Positions 37,201 through 46,124 of a stretch of DNA of 64,000 nucleotides are shown one piece after another; positions within the stretch are counted from its first letter, which is position 1, and every line of letters starts with the position of its first letter. The notes beneath the pieces are model-generated. The model saw only the letters and a list, made by a program, of their open reading frames with translations, had not been told where the DNA came from and ran no database searches. The stretch lies in assembly GCF_900258505.1 (NCBI RefSeq), contig NZ_LT984895.1, positions 959,952 to 1,023,951 on the forward strand, read 5' to 3'. A program made the translations under genes and the position numbers. This DNA is from Brachybacterium timonense. GTDB lineage: Bacteria; Actinomycetota; Actinomycetes; Actinomycetales; Dermabacteraceae.

Positions 37201-37546
37201 TGCCGACACCGAGGGACGTGCCATCGGTGTGCTGCGCGGCGGCGACTTCATCGTGCTCGACACGCAGGTGACGCCCGAGCTGGAGGCTGAGGGCACCGCC
37301 CGCGATGTGGTCCGCGCGATCCAGTCGGCCCGTCGTGATGCTGGCCTGGATGTCTCCGACCGCATCCGCCTGACCGTGGACGGCGACGAGTCCGTTGTCG
37401 CTGCGGTCGCCGCTCACCAGGAGCTGGTGGCTGGCGAGGTGCTTGCCGTGGACGTCCAGGTGCCCGCGGCACCGGCGGATGGTGCACATGCGGCGACCGA
37501 GAAGGTCACGGGCGGTGCGGTGACGGTGTCGGTCGCCAAGGCCTGA
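34250..37546 (+). CDS. ileS: isoleucyl-tRNA synthetase, type 2
   Basis: This 1,098-residue protein starts at ATG 34250; the in-frame sequence before it is T-box leader. The HIGH-type motif is [17 protein letters not shown] and KMSKS is [11 protein letters not shown]. The editing domain lies between them and includes [14 protein letters not shown]. The long C-terminal part carries the anticodon-binding domain and ends with an extension. GLPHYGH rather than an IHIGH sequence, together with the length, places it with the type 2 (eukaryote-like, mycobacterial-type) enzymes, which as a group are poorly inhibited by mupirocin. It charges tRNA-Ile in the cytosol. Confidence 0.97.
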   Translation: MVYPVTGDPLVPSPNLPQVEEKILAFWEKDDTFRASIAQREGAEEFVFYDGPPFANGLPHYGHLLTGYVKDVVPRFQTMDGKKVDRRFGWDTHGLPAELEAMRELGMNEKSEIEAMGIGAFNAAAQKSVLKYTKEWEDYVTRQARWVDFENDYKTLDLPFMESVLWAFKTLYDKDRAYEGHSVLPYCWKDQTPLSSHELRMDDDVYQQRQDQSVTVTFPFVGEKARQLGLEGVKALAWTTTPWTLPTNFSLAVGPEITYVTLPAGPAGAADGTASGQGTYLLAAELVGAYAKELGYEDGEQALAAAGERTYAGAELEHMEYTPLWDVYSADREKWGTQNAWIVTVADYVSTEDGSGVVHQATAYGEEDQKVNASYGIPVIVSVDEGAQFLDYFADTALADIAGMQVFEANRPIINHLKADGRLMKEASYEHSYPHCWRCRTPLIYKAVGSWFVKVADQRERMLELNEQITWVPENVKHGQFGKWLEGARDWAISRNRYWGTPIPVWKSDDPNHPRIEVYGSLAELEEAFGTLPRDEKGEVNLHRPYIDELTRPNPDDPSGQSTMRRVTDVMDCWFESGSMPYAQVHYPFENVEWFESHYPSDFIVEYIGQTRGWFYTMHVLATALFDRPAFSNVICHGIVLGEDGNKMSKSLRNYPDVRDMFRAYGADAMRWFLMSSPILRGGNLIVDEPKIRDAVRTTVLPLWNVWSFLAMYANAAGEKDAERRPLGYQGQTRYEADDVMDRYLLARTRMLIEEAHAAYTELRIADAAQTIQVHLEMLTNWYVRRSRDRFWAGDEQAIDTLATALEALLRVAAPLLPMVTEEIWKQLTGGRSVHLTDWPDAAQFPADEQLVAAMEQVRMVASAGNALRKKEGLRARLPLAELTVVHHEPALLEPFAAIIADELNVKAVRLLDVAGEEAQHMGVEQRLVVNARAAGPRLGKQVQQVIKGSKTGDWSVAEDGTVTAGGIELVEGEYTLDLVAGSGADTEGRAIGVLRGGDFIVLDTQVTPELEAEGTARDVVRAIQSARRDAGLDVSDRIRLTVDGDESVVAAVAAHQELVAGEVLAVDVQVPAAPADGAHAATEKVTGGAVTVSVAKA

Positions 37547-37551
37547 CGCTC

Positions 37552-37584
37552 GACGGCGTTCGGTCGGGATCAGCCGACACCGTC
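37552..37584 (+). terminator. possible terminator after ileS
   Basis: GACGGCGTTCGG can pair with CCGACACCGTC with one bulge and one mismatch. It starts 6 bp past the ileS stop. Position is good, the stem imperfect. Confidence 0.4.
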
Positions 37585-37798
37585 GTGCCATTGTCGGCCC
37601 CTGTCGTGTCACCCTCTGTACGAGGGTAGGCGATCCGGAACCGCGCGGATGCGACAGCGCAGCCACGTGTTCTGTGGACAGAGCCACCGTGGGTGTGACG
37701 TGTGACATGCTGAGCTCGCGTGAGCGGCAGAGCCGCCAGCACGAGCAAGCGAGGTGGCGTATGGCGCAGAGCAGACGCAGCAGGGACGGCGGGTGACG

Positions 37799-38242
37799 AT
37801 GATCGGCAGATCCGGGACCTGTGAGACGGCGACCGCGCGACGAACAACTCTGAGGTGGACAGCAGTGGGGATTCTTGGGTTTCTCGCCGGGTGCAGCCGC
37901 GGAGACGGACGTCAGCAGATGATCAAGGACGTTGAAGCGATCGATGGCGTGACCTCATGCGATGTATCCCTCGGGGGCGGCGGGGGGCTGCGCCGCACCC
38001 TTGGGGGCTCGATCTCATGTGACGTGGGTCGTGACGAGCTTGAGAAGACGTTCGACGAGGCGTTCCGCATCGTCATCACCTATGTGCATGATCTTGATGA
38101 GGGGGACGGCGCCCGCGAGGTCACGGGCATGTCAGCGAAGGGCGAGGACGGCTCCACCTTCACGCCGCGCGAGTGGATCGGTGCGGATCAGAACACCCCG
38201 ATCTCCGTGGGCATGTTCTACGACCGATACGGCCTGAACTGA
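37799..38242 (+). CDS. putative lipoprotein next to the hydrolase effector locus
   Basis: The predicted protein has 147 residues; GTG 37793 and ATG 37799 are both possible starts. The N-terminus has basic residues, a hydrophobic stretch (WTAVGILGFLAGC) and a lipobox LAGC, so the mature protein should be membrane-anchored outside the cell. The rest is acidic, with two further Cys (VTSCDVSLGGG and GSISCDVGRDE) that could form a disulfide, and TYVHDLDEGDG. No family is recognised. It converges with the WXG-hydrolase gene, separated by only 26 bp. A link such as immunity is possible but unproven, because it lies outside that operon. Confidence 0.6.
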   Translation: MIGRSGTCETATARRTTLRWTAVGILGFLAGCSRGDGRQQMIKDVEAIDGVTSCDVSLGGGGGLRRTLGGSISCDVGRDELEKTFDEAFRIVITYVHDLDEGDGAREVTGMSAKGEDGSTFTPREWIGADQNTPISVGMFYDRYGLN

Positions 38243-38268
38243 CAATCCCTGCTCACTGTGGATGCCCG

Positions 38269-39837
38269 TTACTTTCGCCAGGCATCCACCACGACATCGT
38301 CGACGATCTGGACCCCGGGCCCGATGTAGCGTCCGTCGACCCGGTCGTGCTGGGCACGCAGCGCGGGGTGGTCGCCGTTGTTCGCCACCGTGCCGTAGTA
38401 GCCGGAATGGGGATCGATCGTGGCAAGGTTGTTCGGGTCGCGCTGAACGGATTCGTGCGCAGCATGCATATCCGAATCCACCGGATACGCGGGCGTCGGG
38501 GTGCCGAACTCGATGTCGTGAACATTCGGCCGCGGATGTCCGCCGGGATTCGCAAATGAACGACCGCCCCCATCGAGGGCCGGGACGAAGTCACCTCCGT
38601 GCTCGGCCCCCTTCGTGTGCGAGATGTTGAGGACCTGGGTCGAGTCCTGCGCAGGTCGATTCGTCTGCACAGGCGAGCCCACGGAGAAGGAATCGGTCAC
38701 GTTGTACGAACCTGGCTCCCCGGAGCTGTTGTTGAATGAGGGGTCGCCAGCGAGCTGCGAGGCCACCAGACCACCCTGCGAATGACCGACGAACATGACG
38801 TCCGCCCCGGCCGGGACCCCGGCTGCCTCCATCGCTTCCTTGACTGCGTTGGCCCCCGAGTTCTCCCGACCCGCCATCGCGTAGATGTTGTTGGGCCAGC
38901 CGAAGGGCTGCCCCTGGGAGTCGTACTGCTGCAGCCTGTCCCAGGCATCGCCTGGACCGCTCGGGAGATCGGCGCCTTGGGTAGGCGGTACGTGCACGAT
39001 GTACCGCTCCACGCCGTCCTCACCACGGATCGTCTGGACCCGCACCTGAGCCTCAGCAGAGTCGTTGTATTCGTGCGGCGGTTCGGTGGCGATGGTTCGG
39101 CGAGTCTCGTCATTGTTGAGAATCAGATCCTCAAGGGACTGCGGTGCCTGCTGGTCAGTGACCTGCCGGGGATCACCGACCTCGACCTCGGGCTGCTGAC
39201 TGATGATCGCCCAATCCTGGCCGAACAGATCCCCTGCACCGCGCACTACGGCATCGGCGCCTTCGAGGACGGGGAGCGCAATCTCATCGGTGAGGATCTC
39301 CATCCACGGCCGGTCCAGATTCAGCGGGTCACTGGCCCACCAATCCTTCGCCTCGCCGATACGATCCGATGCCCAGTCGATCGCATCGTCGATGCGGTCC
39401 GACGCCCAGCCGATGCCGTCGCTGATCAGTCCGCCGACGAAATCTGTCGCTGCGTCCCACGCATCGCGAACGCCGTTGCCGATCTGGTCGATTGCCTCGG
39501 TCAGACGCTCACGCCACCGGTCCAGAGCCTCTGCAACCGCTTCGACGAGCTGGTTGAACCAGCCGCCTCCCTCTGCCGAAACGTCGTCCTGTTCATCGGC
39601 TTCGATACGCAGGCGGTCTGCCCTGGCCTGTAGATCTGTAACGGCAGCCGCAAGGATGCCGGTAGAGATCTCGTCCCATCGGGCAACGAACTCATCGTGG
39701 TCCGGTCCCGTCCAGGAGACAGAACGCACGATCCCCTCGAGCGTGCCGCGCATCGTGTCGAGCCGGTCAATCCCGTATGTGCAGGTATCAGCGTGCTCGC
39801 GGACCTGCTCCGGGTTCATTCCCCAGAACGCACTCAT
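38269..39837 (-). CDS. WXG100-like module fused to alpha/beta-hydrolase (secreted lipase-like effector)
   Basis: The predicted protein has 522 residues. Residues 1-90 are a helical WXG100/LXG-like module with Trp42-Thr-Gly44 and ADEQD at 80-84, matching the protein at 22739-24052 position by position. A helical, Trp/Asp-rich repeat region follows (about 95-175, with WASDRIDDAID-WASDRIGEAKD). The C-terminal half is an alpha/beta hydrolase with nucleophile elbow GHSQGG (Ser353), later NISHTKGAEHGGDFV and a DIEFG region. The chemistry is probably esterase, lipase or cutinase-like. No signal peptide is present, so type VII-like export is inferred. It is translationally coupled to the upstream gene (ATGA). 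Confidence 0.75.
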   Translation of the reverse strand: MSAFWGMNPEQVREHADTCTYGIDRLDTMRGTLEGIVRSVSWTGPDHDEFVARWDEISTGILAAAVTDLQARADRLRIEADEQDDVSAEGGGWFNQLVEAVAEALDRWRERLTEAIDQIGNGVRDAWDAATDFVGGLISDGIGWASDRIDDAIDWASDRIGEAKDWWASDPLNLDRPWMEILTDEIALPVLEGADAVVRGAGDLFGQDWAIISQQPEVEVGDPRQVTDQQAPQSLEDLILNNDETRRTIATEPPHEYNDSAEAQVRVQTIRGEDGVERYIVHVPPTQGADLPSGPGDAWDRLQQYDSQGQPFGWPNNIYAMAGRENSGANAVKEAMEAAGVPAGADVMFVGHSQGGLVASQLAGDPSFNNSSGEPGSYNVTDSFSVGSPVQTNRPAQDSTQVLNISHTKGAEHGGDFVPALDGGGRSFANPGGHPRPNVHDIEFGTPTPAYPVDSDMHAAHESVQRDPNNLATIDPHSGYYGTVANNGDHPALRAQHDRVDGRYIGPGVQIVDDVVVDAWRK

Positions 39838-40595
39838 GCCGCTGCCCTCCCCGCGCCGATTCGAGTCGCTTCTGCAGCGATCGGAATGAGCGTGCCGAGC
39901 ACGTCGCCGTCAGGAACGGGATGCACACCGTCCACGAGGCGGGCGCTATCACTGCGGTACAGGCTCAGATTCCCTGCGTTCCAGCGCCGCACCATCGCCA
40001 TGCGCGCCGCGTCTCCAGGGCTCGGCGTCGTGTTGATCATGCTCACGGCAAGAATCGCGCGGTCTGCGGTGCTGAGCATCGCGTCCCTCAGACGGGGATC
40101 GACCTCGTCCAGTGCATCCAGCGCATCAGTGACGGTGGCGCCGGCACGCAGGCTGCGTGCGATCGACTGTTGCTGGGCAGCAGTGAAAGCGAGCGCTTGG
40201 TCGTCAGCGACGGTCGTCATCTCGGCCGCAGCCGCCAATCGTCCGCCGCTGGGCAGCAGCGCCGACAGGCACGCCATCACCTCCTGCGCAGGGATGAGCT
40301 CCCAGCGCGCACCAGCATTGGGTGGACCTGCGATGCTCACGGCTGCGTCTTCGCTGCACGCGATCCGGATCTCCTGCGTGCTTCCCGCACTGGTCACGCT
40401 GAATGCGAGCACGGCCGGGGCGGTCAGTGCCTGGATCACGAGGTGAACGTCCGCGAAGGTGGCTGCCGGGGGAGCGGGGGTTGGATGAGCCCGCTCGGGA
40501 AGATACGGGCCCCATATGGGGTTCAGGTCAGCGGGATCCGCACCCGCGTCGCGCGCGAGTAGCACGGCATCGCGCAGAGACAGATGATTGATCAT
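39834..40595 (-). CDS. hypothetical partner (possible chaperone) of the WXG-hydrolase
   Basis: The predicted protein has 253 residues, starting MINHLSLRDAVLLARDAGAD; the ribosome site is weak (GGGGGAACCT). It is soluble, with mixed alpha/beta content. A beta-rich centre (LIQALTAPAVLAFSVTSAG, EIRIACSEDAAVSIAG) precedes a helical part (AAQQQSIARSLRAGATVTDALDAL, split here for clarity). Size, layout and position just upstream of a WXG-type effector recall EspG-type chaperones of ESX secretion, but no diagnostic motif is visible. It could equally be an unrelated regulator or an immunity factor. It is coupled to the effector by a 4-bp overlap. Confidence 0.55.
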   Translation of the reverse strand: MINHLSLRDAVLLARDAGADPADLNPIWGPYLPERAHPTPAPPAATFADVHLVIQALTAPAVLAFSVTSAGSTQEIRIACSEDAAVSIAGPPNAGARWELIPAQEVMACLSALLPSGGRLAAAAEMTTVADDQALAFTAAQQQSIARSLRAGATVTDALDALDEVDPRLRDAMLSTADRAILAVSMINTTPSPGDAARMAMVRRWNAGNLSLYRSDSARLVDGVHPVPDGDVLGTLIPIAAEATRIGAGRAAA

Positions 40596-41052
40596 CGAGA
40601 GGTTCCCCCAGATCTCAGGTCGGCCGATCGCAGCGCTGCGACCGTGTCGGCGGATGACAACGAGCGTAGTGACATTGATGCTGATCACCCATGGGCAGTA
40701 CTCCCCATGCTGATGTGCTTGAGACAGCCGGATGCCGCGGCAGCATCCCGATCAGATCGACGCGAATGCGCCTGCACCGAGCGCGCTGTCTTTGCCCCCA
40801 TCGGGCGACTGTGTGAGGCATGTCGTCCGTCCGTTCTCCCACCGTCTGTTCGTTGCGACGACGCTATACAGGCCTCAGGGCGCGTGCAGCGACTGCCCGA
40901 TGGGCGTGGACGAGTCGCATTGGGGAGGAAGACGACGGTAGGTGCACGATGACGGGGCGGACGCGCGCGTGCCCACACGAGGATCCGGCATCCTGTGCAG
41001 GCTTCATGATCGCTACCATCGTTGTGTCCCATCACTGTGACCAGGAGTGTCG
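40596..41052. other. divergent intergenic region with operator candidate
   Basis: About 450 bp separate the WXG-hydrolase operon (left) from folC (right). Besides the palindrome at 40691-40708, a TACCAT hexamer at 41014-41019 could be the -10 of folC. No gene is evident; open frames here have no family signal and unlikely composition. Confidence 0.45.
40691..40708. promoter_or_regulatory. palindromic operator candidate upstream of the WXG-hydrolase operon
   Basis: ATGGGCAGTACTCCCCAT (plus strand) reads ATGGGGAGTACTGCCCAT on the operon's strand. It differs from the palindrome before the first WXG-type gene at two of 18 positions. It lies about 95 bp before the operon start. Confidence 0.6.
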
Positions 41053-42423
41053 ATGCCTCGATCTGCACCGTCGATGTCCCCGCGGATGCGCGAGGTCTAC
41101 GCTGCGCTGCTGGAGCGCGCCCCGGAGAACCGGATCGAGCCGGACCTCTCCCGAATCCGGCGGGTCATGGAGCTGATGGGCGACCCGCAACACTCCTACC
41201 GCTCCATCCGCATCGCGGGAACCAACGGCAAAACCACCGTCGCCCGCATGATTGAGCGCATCCTGCGGGAAGCCGGACTGCGCACCGGCCGCACCACGAG
41301 CCCGCACCTGCATTCGCCCGTCGAACGAATCGCTGTGGATGGCGTGCCCGTGGACGAGGACGCCTTCATTCAGGCCTACGAGGACGTCAAACCCTTCGCC
41401 GAGGTTGTTGATCGTGAGCAGCTCGAGCGCGGCGGTGTTCGCCTGACCTTCTTCGAGTACCTCACCGCCATGGCCTTCCAGGCCTTCGCCAGCGCACCGG
41501 TCGATGTCGCCGTGATCGAGACCGGCCTGGGCGGCACCTGGGATGCCACCGGCGTGGCTGATCCCGACGTCGCCGTCATCACCCCGATCGGAATGGACCA
41601 TCAGGACTTCCTGGGCGACACGATCGCGCAGATCGCCGGGGAGAAAGCCGGGATCCTCACCGAGCGGGCGATCGCTGTCCTCGCTGCGCAGCCTTTCGCT
41701 GACGCCGATGACGTGCTGTATGAGCGCGTTCGCGCACTCGGCTGTGAGGTTGCGCAGGAGGATGAGCAGATCGGCGTGCTCTCGCGCACCCCGGGCGTCG
41801 GCGGGCAGATGCTCACTGTGCAGGGGATCGCCGGCCGCTACGAGAACGTGTTCCTCTCGCTGCTGGGCGAGCATCAGGCGCACAACGCACTTCTGGCCAT
41901 CGCCGCCTGCGAAGCGTTCCTTGGCGGCGGGCAGGACCCGCTCGATGGCGACATGCTCGGCGCAGCCCTCGCATCTGTCACGTCGCCGGGGCGCGCCGAG
42001 GTTGTGCGCCAGGCCCCCACCATCCTTGTGGACGCCGCCCACAACCCCGCCGGAGCCGAGTCGCTTGTGGCCACCGTGCGGGAGAACTTCCGCTTCACCC
42101 GCACCATCGGCCTTATCGGTGTGCTGCAGGAGAAGGATGCCGAGCAGATCCTCGCGATTCTCGAACCGCTCCTGGACCGCGTCGTGATCACGAACTCCTC
42201 CTCACCGCGTGCGATCCCCGCCGATGAGCTTGCGGACCTCGCCCGCGACGTCTTCGGCGACGAGGACCGGGTCACAGAGACAGCGAGCCTGCCCGACGCG
42301 ATCCAGGCCGCCGTGGATCTGGCTGAGGCGGATGGTGACCAGTTCGGCGGCGTGGTCGCCGCCGGATCTGTGACCCTCGCCGCCGACGTGCGTGACCTGC
42401 TGGGCCTGGAGGTTGACGGATGA
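41053..42423 (+). CDS. folC: folylpolyglutamate synthase / dihydrofolate synthase
   Basis: This 456-residue Mur-ligase-family enzyme starts at ATG 41053, five bases after AGGAG; the earlier GTG overlaps that site. The P-loop is IAGTNGKTTVARMIE, with TSPHLHSPVERI (the substrate Ser/His loop) and ETGLGGTWDATG following. The central ATPase residues include GMDHQDFLGDTIAQIAGEKAG. It adds glutamate to dihydropteroate and to folates. Its stop overlaps the next gene (ATGA). The folC-DUF4233-ndk order is typical of actinomycetes. Confidence 0.95.
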   Translation: MPRSAPSMSPRMREVYAALLERAPENRIEPDLSRIRRVMELMGDPQHSYRSIRIAGTNGKTTVARMIERILREAGLRTGRTTSPHLHSPVERIAVDGVPVDEDAFIQAYEDVKPFAEVVDREQLERGGVRLTFFEYLTAMAFQAFASAPVDVAVIETGLGGTWDATGVADPDVAVITPIGMDHQDFLGDTIAQIAGEKAGILTERAIAVLAAQPFADADDVLYERVRALGCEVAQEDEQIGVLSRTPGVGGQMLTVQGIAGRYENVFLSLLGEHQAHNALLAIAACEAFLGGGQDPLDGDMLGAALASVTSPGRAEVVRQAPTILVDAAHNPAGAESLVATVRENFRFTRTIGLIGVLQEKDAEQILAILEPLLDRVVITNSSSPRAIPADELADLARDVFGDEDRVTETASLPDAIQAAVDLAEADGDQFGGVVAAGSVTLAADVRDLLGLEVDG

Positions 42424-42866
42424 GCGCCCGACGCACCACCCCCACGCAGCCCCGCCCGCACGGCATCGGGCGGATCCTGCACCCCTCCTCACGCAAAGCC
42501 GCCGCGCAACGAATGTTCTCTGCGACCACGCTCGTGGTCGAAGCCTTCGTGGTGTTCTTCGCCGTTCTGGTCGCCCACCAGCTCAGCGCGGACAGCCGCG
42601 CGACCACGTGGGTTATCGGCATGGGGATCGCGATCGCCCTGGTGGGGGCTGCGAGCATGCTGCGGCGCACCCCCTGGGCGTACATCGCGGGGATGGTGCT
42701 GCAGATCCCGCTGGTCCTCATGGGGCTGATCGTGCCGATGATGTGGTGGCTTGGCCTCGCTTTCGCTGCCCTGTACATCTACGGGGTGTACAAGGGGCAC
42801 ACGCTCGACGCGGAAAAGGACGCGATCGACGCACGCTGGTACGCCGAGCACGGCGAGGGGAGCTGA
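42420..42866 (+). CDS. DUF4233 membrane protein
   Basis: This 148-residue membrane protein has a polar N-terminus followed by four hydrophobic segments: VVEAFVVFFAVLVAHQLS, VIGMGIAIALVGAASML, AYIAGMVLQIPLVLMGLIV and WWLGLAFAALYIYGVYKG. It matches the DUF4233 pattern and its constant position between folC and ndk in actinomycetes. The function is unknown. It is translationally coupled to folC. Confidence 0.85.
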   Translation: MSARRTTPTQPRPHGIGRILHPSSRKAAAQRMFSATTLVVEAFVVFFAVLVAHQLSADSRATTWVIGMGIAIALVGAASMLRRTPWAYIAGMVLQIPLVLMGLIVPMMWWLGLAFAALYIYGVYKGHTLDAEKDAIDARWYAEHGEGS

Positions 42867-42872
42867 ACGAGC

Positions 42873-42902
42873 AGCCCGCGCGCTTTCGAGCCGCTGCGGG
42901 CT
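42873..42902 (+). terminator. possible terminator after the folC operon
   Basis: AGCCCGC and GCGGGCT form a 7-bp stem with a 16-nt loop just past the DUF4233 stop. The loop is large, so this is weak evidence. Confidence 0.3.
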
Positions 42903-42952
42903 CTCGCCCTGGTTCGCTGAGAACGAACGCAGACCGTTCCTCCGCTTCCGTC

Positions 42953-42958
42953 TACCCT
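42953..42958 (+). promoter_or_regulatory. -10 element of a probable leaderless ndk message
   Basis: TACCCT is followed after six bases by the ndk ATG, with no ribosome site between. Confidence 0.4.
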
Positions 42959-42964
42959 GGCTCC

Positions 42965-43390
42965 ATGACGACTGAACGCACTCTGGTCCTGCTCAAGCCC
43001 GACGCCGTCGAGCGTGCCCTGCGCGGCGAGATCATCCGCCGCATCGAAGCCAAGGGGTACAGCATCATCGCCCTGTCCCAGCGCACCGCCACCGCCGACG
43101 AGCTCGCTGCACACTACGCCGAGCATGAGGGCAAGCCTTTCTACCCCGGTCTGGTCGAGTACATGGGCTCGGGTCCGCTGGTGTCCCTGGTCCTTGAGGG
43201 CCAGAGCGTGATCGCGGGCTTCCGCTCCCTGGCCGGCGCCACGAATCCGACGCAGGCGGCTCCGGGAACGATCCGTGGTGACCTGGCTCGCGAGTGGGAT
43301 CTGCCGGTGATCCAGAACCTCGTGCACGGCTCGGACTCGCAGGAGTCGGCCGCCCGCGAGATCGGCATCTGGTTCCCCGAACTCGGCTGA
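42965..43390 (+). CDS. ndk: nucleoside diphosphate kinase
   Basis: This 141-residue protein starts at ATG 42965; longer in-frame sequence upstream is noncoding. The catalytic phospho-histidine is His121 in NLVHGSDSQESAAREI, the family signature. KPDAVERALRGEII near residue 11 and GATNPTQAAPGTIRGD complete the active site. It balances NTP and dNTP pools by ping-pong phosphate transfer. It is a single gene with its own promoter. Confidence 0.97.
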   Translation: MTTERTLVLLKPDAVERALRGEIIRRIEAKGYSIIALSQRTATADELAAHYAEHEGKPFYPGLVEYMGSGPLVSLVLEGQSVIAGFRSLAGATNPTQAAPGTIRGDLAREWDLPVIQNLVHGSDSQESAAREIGIWFPELG

Positions 43391-43538
43391 GGCCACTCGC
43401 CCGCACAGGACCGTTCACCGCACCTGCCCCTGGGCGACATCCCGCCCTTCGCCTCTTACTCCCTCATGTGTGCCCGGACGCGCCGTCGCCTGGGCGGCAC
43501 CTGACAGTGGATGACGGGATGCGGTGCACAATGGAGTC

Positions 43539-43706
43539 ATGGGGACAGGCATCTTCGTGATCACAGGGCTCTTCCTGGTGCTCGCACTCGCCGTGGCACT
43601 GGGGCTGCTCCTGCTGGTCGCCCTGCCTCATCTGCGGCGGGCGCGCGAGGAAGACGACGCCCACCTCCGTCCCGACTCGCGCCACAGCTCGCGCACCAGG
43701 AACTGA
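43539..43706 (+). CDS. small single-helix membrane protein
   Basis: This 55-residue product starts at ATG 43539 (a GTG at 43524 is also in frame). One hydrophobic helix, FVITGLFLVLALAVALGLLL, is followed by a charged tail (RRAREEDDAHLRPDSRHSS). It lies between ndk and ftsY. I know no function for it. Confidence 0.5.
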   Translation: MGTGIFVITGLFLVLALAVALGLLLLVALPHLRRAREEDDAHLRPDSRHSSRTRN

Positions 43707-43830
43707 ACCGCACCGCCCGTCGGCCCGTCCTGCGGCCGTTACTGCCCGGCGGTGACCGCCCTGGCCTGTCTGCCTAGACTGGCCTGTGGCCCTGCCGCAT
43801 CGTCGGCTCCTGCGACCCCGGAGGTGACCC

Positions 43831-45324
43831 GTGGATCCGAATGAACTCCTTGCCCTGATCGCCGGAGCCGGAGGCGGCGTCGCGATCCTGGGCGCGGGCG
43901 CCTGGGCCTATGTGCGCGGGCGCTCCAAGCGGTCCGATGGTGACCGCAGCTCCACGACTTCGCAGACCACCGAACAGACCGGCCAGGCCAGCACATCCGG
44001 GCAGCAGCGCTCGACCGGGACAGCGGTTGCTGAGCGGCCAGCCGCCCCGACCTGGTCCGACACCCTGTCGGCGCCCTCGCGCCCCACGGCGCAGCCCGAC
44101 GCCGATGCGGCCCTCACCGCGCCCGAGACGTCCGCGTCGTCGGCTCCGTCGGCGGAATCGACGGTGCGGGAGCAACCGGACGACCAGGCGCAGACCGGTG
44201 ACGCCGCGGCGCCTGTGCCCGCGCAGACGGGGACAGATGCGCAGACGGCCACCCCTGAGGCCCCGTCGGCGCAGGAACCGGCGGCCCGCGAGGCAACGAC
44301 GACGGAACCGACAGCCGCAGAACAAGCGGCTGAGGCTGACCCCGCACAGCCCGCAGACGCGCTGCTGGAGAAGCCCGAGCCCGCCACCGACCGCATGCTG
44401 CGTCTGCGCGAGCGGCTCTCCCGCTCAGGCGCCCTGGGCCGTGGCCTGCTCACCCTGCTCACCTCCGGGAGCGTTGACGAGGGCACGTGGGACGAGATCG
44501 AGGAAACGCTCCTGCTGGCTGACCTCGGCCCCGATGCCACCGACGAACTGATGGAGAACCTGCGGCGCCGCGTGAAGGTGCTCGACACCTCCGACCCGGC
44601 CGCCGTGCGCGAGGTGCTGCGCGAAGAGCTGGTGCGCATCGTCGACCCGGAGCTGGATCGGCGTCTGGCGGCCAGCCGACGCACCGCCCCGGACGGTACT
44701 GAGGTGCCGTCGGTGATCCTCATGGTCGGCGTCAACGGCACCGGCAAGACCACCACAGTGGGCAAGCTCGCCCGCGTGCTCGTCGCCGAAGAGCGCAGCT
44801 GCGTGCTCGGCGCTGCCGACACCTTCCGTGCCGCGGCCGCCGACCAGCTCGCCACATGGGGGTCTCGGGTGGGCGTGGACACCGTCCGCTCCGATCGTGA
44901 TGGCGCAGATCCAGCATCCGTCGCGTTCGATGCCGTCCAGGAGGGCATTGAGCAGGAGGTCGACGTGGTGATCATCGACACGGCTGGCCGTTTGCAGAAC
45001 AAGAAGGGCCTGATGGATCAGCTGGGCAAGGTGCGGCGCGTTGCAGAGAAGGGTCTGCATGGCGACCAGGTCGCTGAGGTGCTGCTCGTGCTCGACGCCA
45101 CCACTGGCCAGAACGGTATGCAGCAGGCTCGTGTCTTCCGCGAGGCCGTGGATATCACCGGCATTGTGCTCACCAAGCTGGACGGCACCGCCAAGGGCGG
45201 CATTGTGGTGAACGTGCAGCGTGAACTCGGAGTGCCCGTGAAAATGGTGGGCTTGGGCGAGGGCATGGATGACCTCGCGCCCTTCGACGCCTACGGCTTC
45301 GTGGACGCCCTGCTCGACGCGTGA
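43831..45324 (+). CDS. ftsY: signal recognition particle receptor FtsY
   Basis: This 497-residue protein starts at GTG behind GGAGG. An N-terminal membrane segment ([20 protein letters not shown]) is followed by an acidic Ala/Thr/Gln-rich linker of about 140 residues. The NG GTPase domain starts near residue 180. P-loop [30 protein letters not shown] and [10 protein letters not shown] are the SRP-GTPase motifs. It docks ribosome-SRP complexes at the membrane and works with Ffh, encoded 0.8 kb downstream. The N-terminal helix makes it an integral rather than peripheral receptor, as usual in actinomycetes. Confidence 0.96.
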   Translation: MDPNELLALIAGAGGGVAILGAGAWAYVRGRSKRSDGDRSSTTSQTTEQTGQASTSGQQRSTGTAVAERPAAPTWSDTLSAPSRPTAQPDADAALTAPETSASSAPSAESTVREQPDDQAQTGDAAAPVPAQTGTDAQTATPEAPSAQEPAAREATTTEPTAAEQAAEADPAQPADALLEKPEPATDRMLRLRERLSRSGALGRGLLTLLTSGSVDEGTWDEIEETLLLADLGPDATDELMENLRRRVKVLDTSDPAAVREVLREELVRIVDPELDRRLAASRRTAPDGTEVPSVILMVGVNGTGKTTTVGKLARVLVAEERSCVLGAADTFRAAAADQLATWGSRVGVDTVRSDRDGADPASVAFDAVQEGIEQEVDVVIIDTAGRLQNKKGLMDQLGKVRRVAEKGLHGDQVAEVLLVLDATTGQNGMQQARVFREAVDITGIVLTKLDGTAKGGIVVNVQRELGVPVKMVGLGEGMDDLAPFDAYGFVDALLDA

Positions 45325-45457
45325 GGCGACCTGCACCTGCAGCACAGATGCGCTGTCGCTGACAGGAACCGAGTTCAGCCAGGCCCTACACTGGAGCTCA
45401 ATATTTCAACCACAGGTGGGCTGCCAGCTCGCCGATATCGCCGTGCCCGGAGGACTC

Positions 45458-46009
45458 ATGAAGATCGGCATTGTTGAAGGATCCGTGCGCGAGGGGCGCC
45501 TGGCCACCACCGTGGCGCGCTGGGTGGCCGATGCCGCAGCACGCCGCGCCGACGTCGACCACGAGGTGCTTGCGCTCGCGGACTTCGACCTGCCGTTCGT
45601 TGACACACCCACGCCCCCTGCCGCGCTCGGCGCACAGTACCCGTACGAGTCCGTGCAGCGGTGGTCGACCGCGATCGATGCCTGTGATGCGCTGATCCTG
45701 GTGACTCCTGAGTACAACCACGGTGTGCCCGGTGCCCTGAAGAACGCGATCGACTGGCTGAGCGGTGAGCTGCAGAACAAACCGGCTGCGCTGGTGTCGT
45801 ACGGGGCCGACGGCGGCGTGCGGGCCGTCGAACAGTGGCGCCAGATCCTGGCGAACTTCAACATGCACGTGGTGCGCAGCCAGGTCGCGCTGAATCTGTT
45901 CACAGAGTTCGACGACGGCGCCATCGCCCCCACTGAGCGCAGCAGCGGTGCCCTTGACACCCTGCTGGAACAGCTCATCGCCTCAGCATCTCTGCGCGCA
46001 GGGAAGTGA
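45458..46009 (+). CDS. NADPH-dependent FMN reductase family protein
   Basis: The predicted protein has 183 residues. The N-terminus MKIGIVEGSVREGRLATT binds the FMN phosphate. TPEYNHGVPGALKNAIDWL is the hallmark flavin-stacking motif of the NADPH_dep_FMN_red family (azoreductase/quinone reductase type). It likely reduces quinones, azo dyes or chromate in the cytosol using NAD(P)H, with possible roles in oxidative-stress defence. It starts at ATG 45458 behind GGAGG and is followed by its own strong terminator. Confidence 0.9.
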   Translation: MKIGIVEGSVREGRLATTVARWVADAAARRADVDHEVLALADFDLPFVDTPTPPAALGAQYPYESVQRWSTAIDACDALILVTPEYNHGVPGALKNAIDWLSGELQNKPAALVSYGADGGVRAVEQWRQILANFNMHVVRSQVALNLFTEFDDGAIAPTERSSGALDTLLEQLIASASLRAGK

Positions 46010-46016
46010 GCAGAGG

Positions 46017-46044
46017 CTGAGAGGTGGGCCTCCCCGCCTCTCAG
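46017..46044 (+). terminator. terminator after the FMN reductase gene
   Basis: CTGAGAGGTGGG pairs with CCCGCCTCTCAG with a single G-U pair and a CCTC loop, 7 bp after the stop. Confidence 0.7.
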
Positions 46045-46124
46045 GAGCGACGCCTCATCGATACACTGGCCGCCGCCGAGGACTGCCGTCACGCCTCCGG
46101 ACCGACCTGAAGGACTCACACTCC

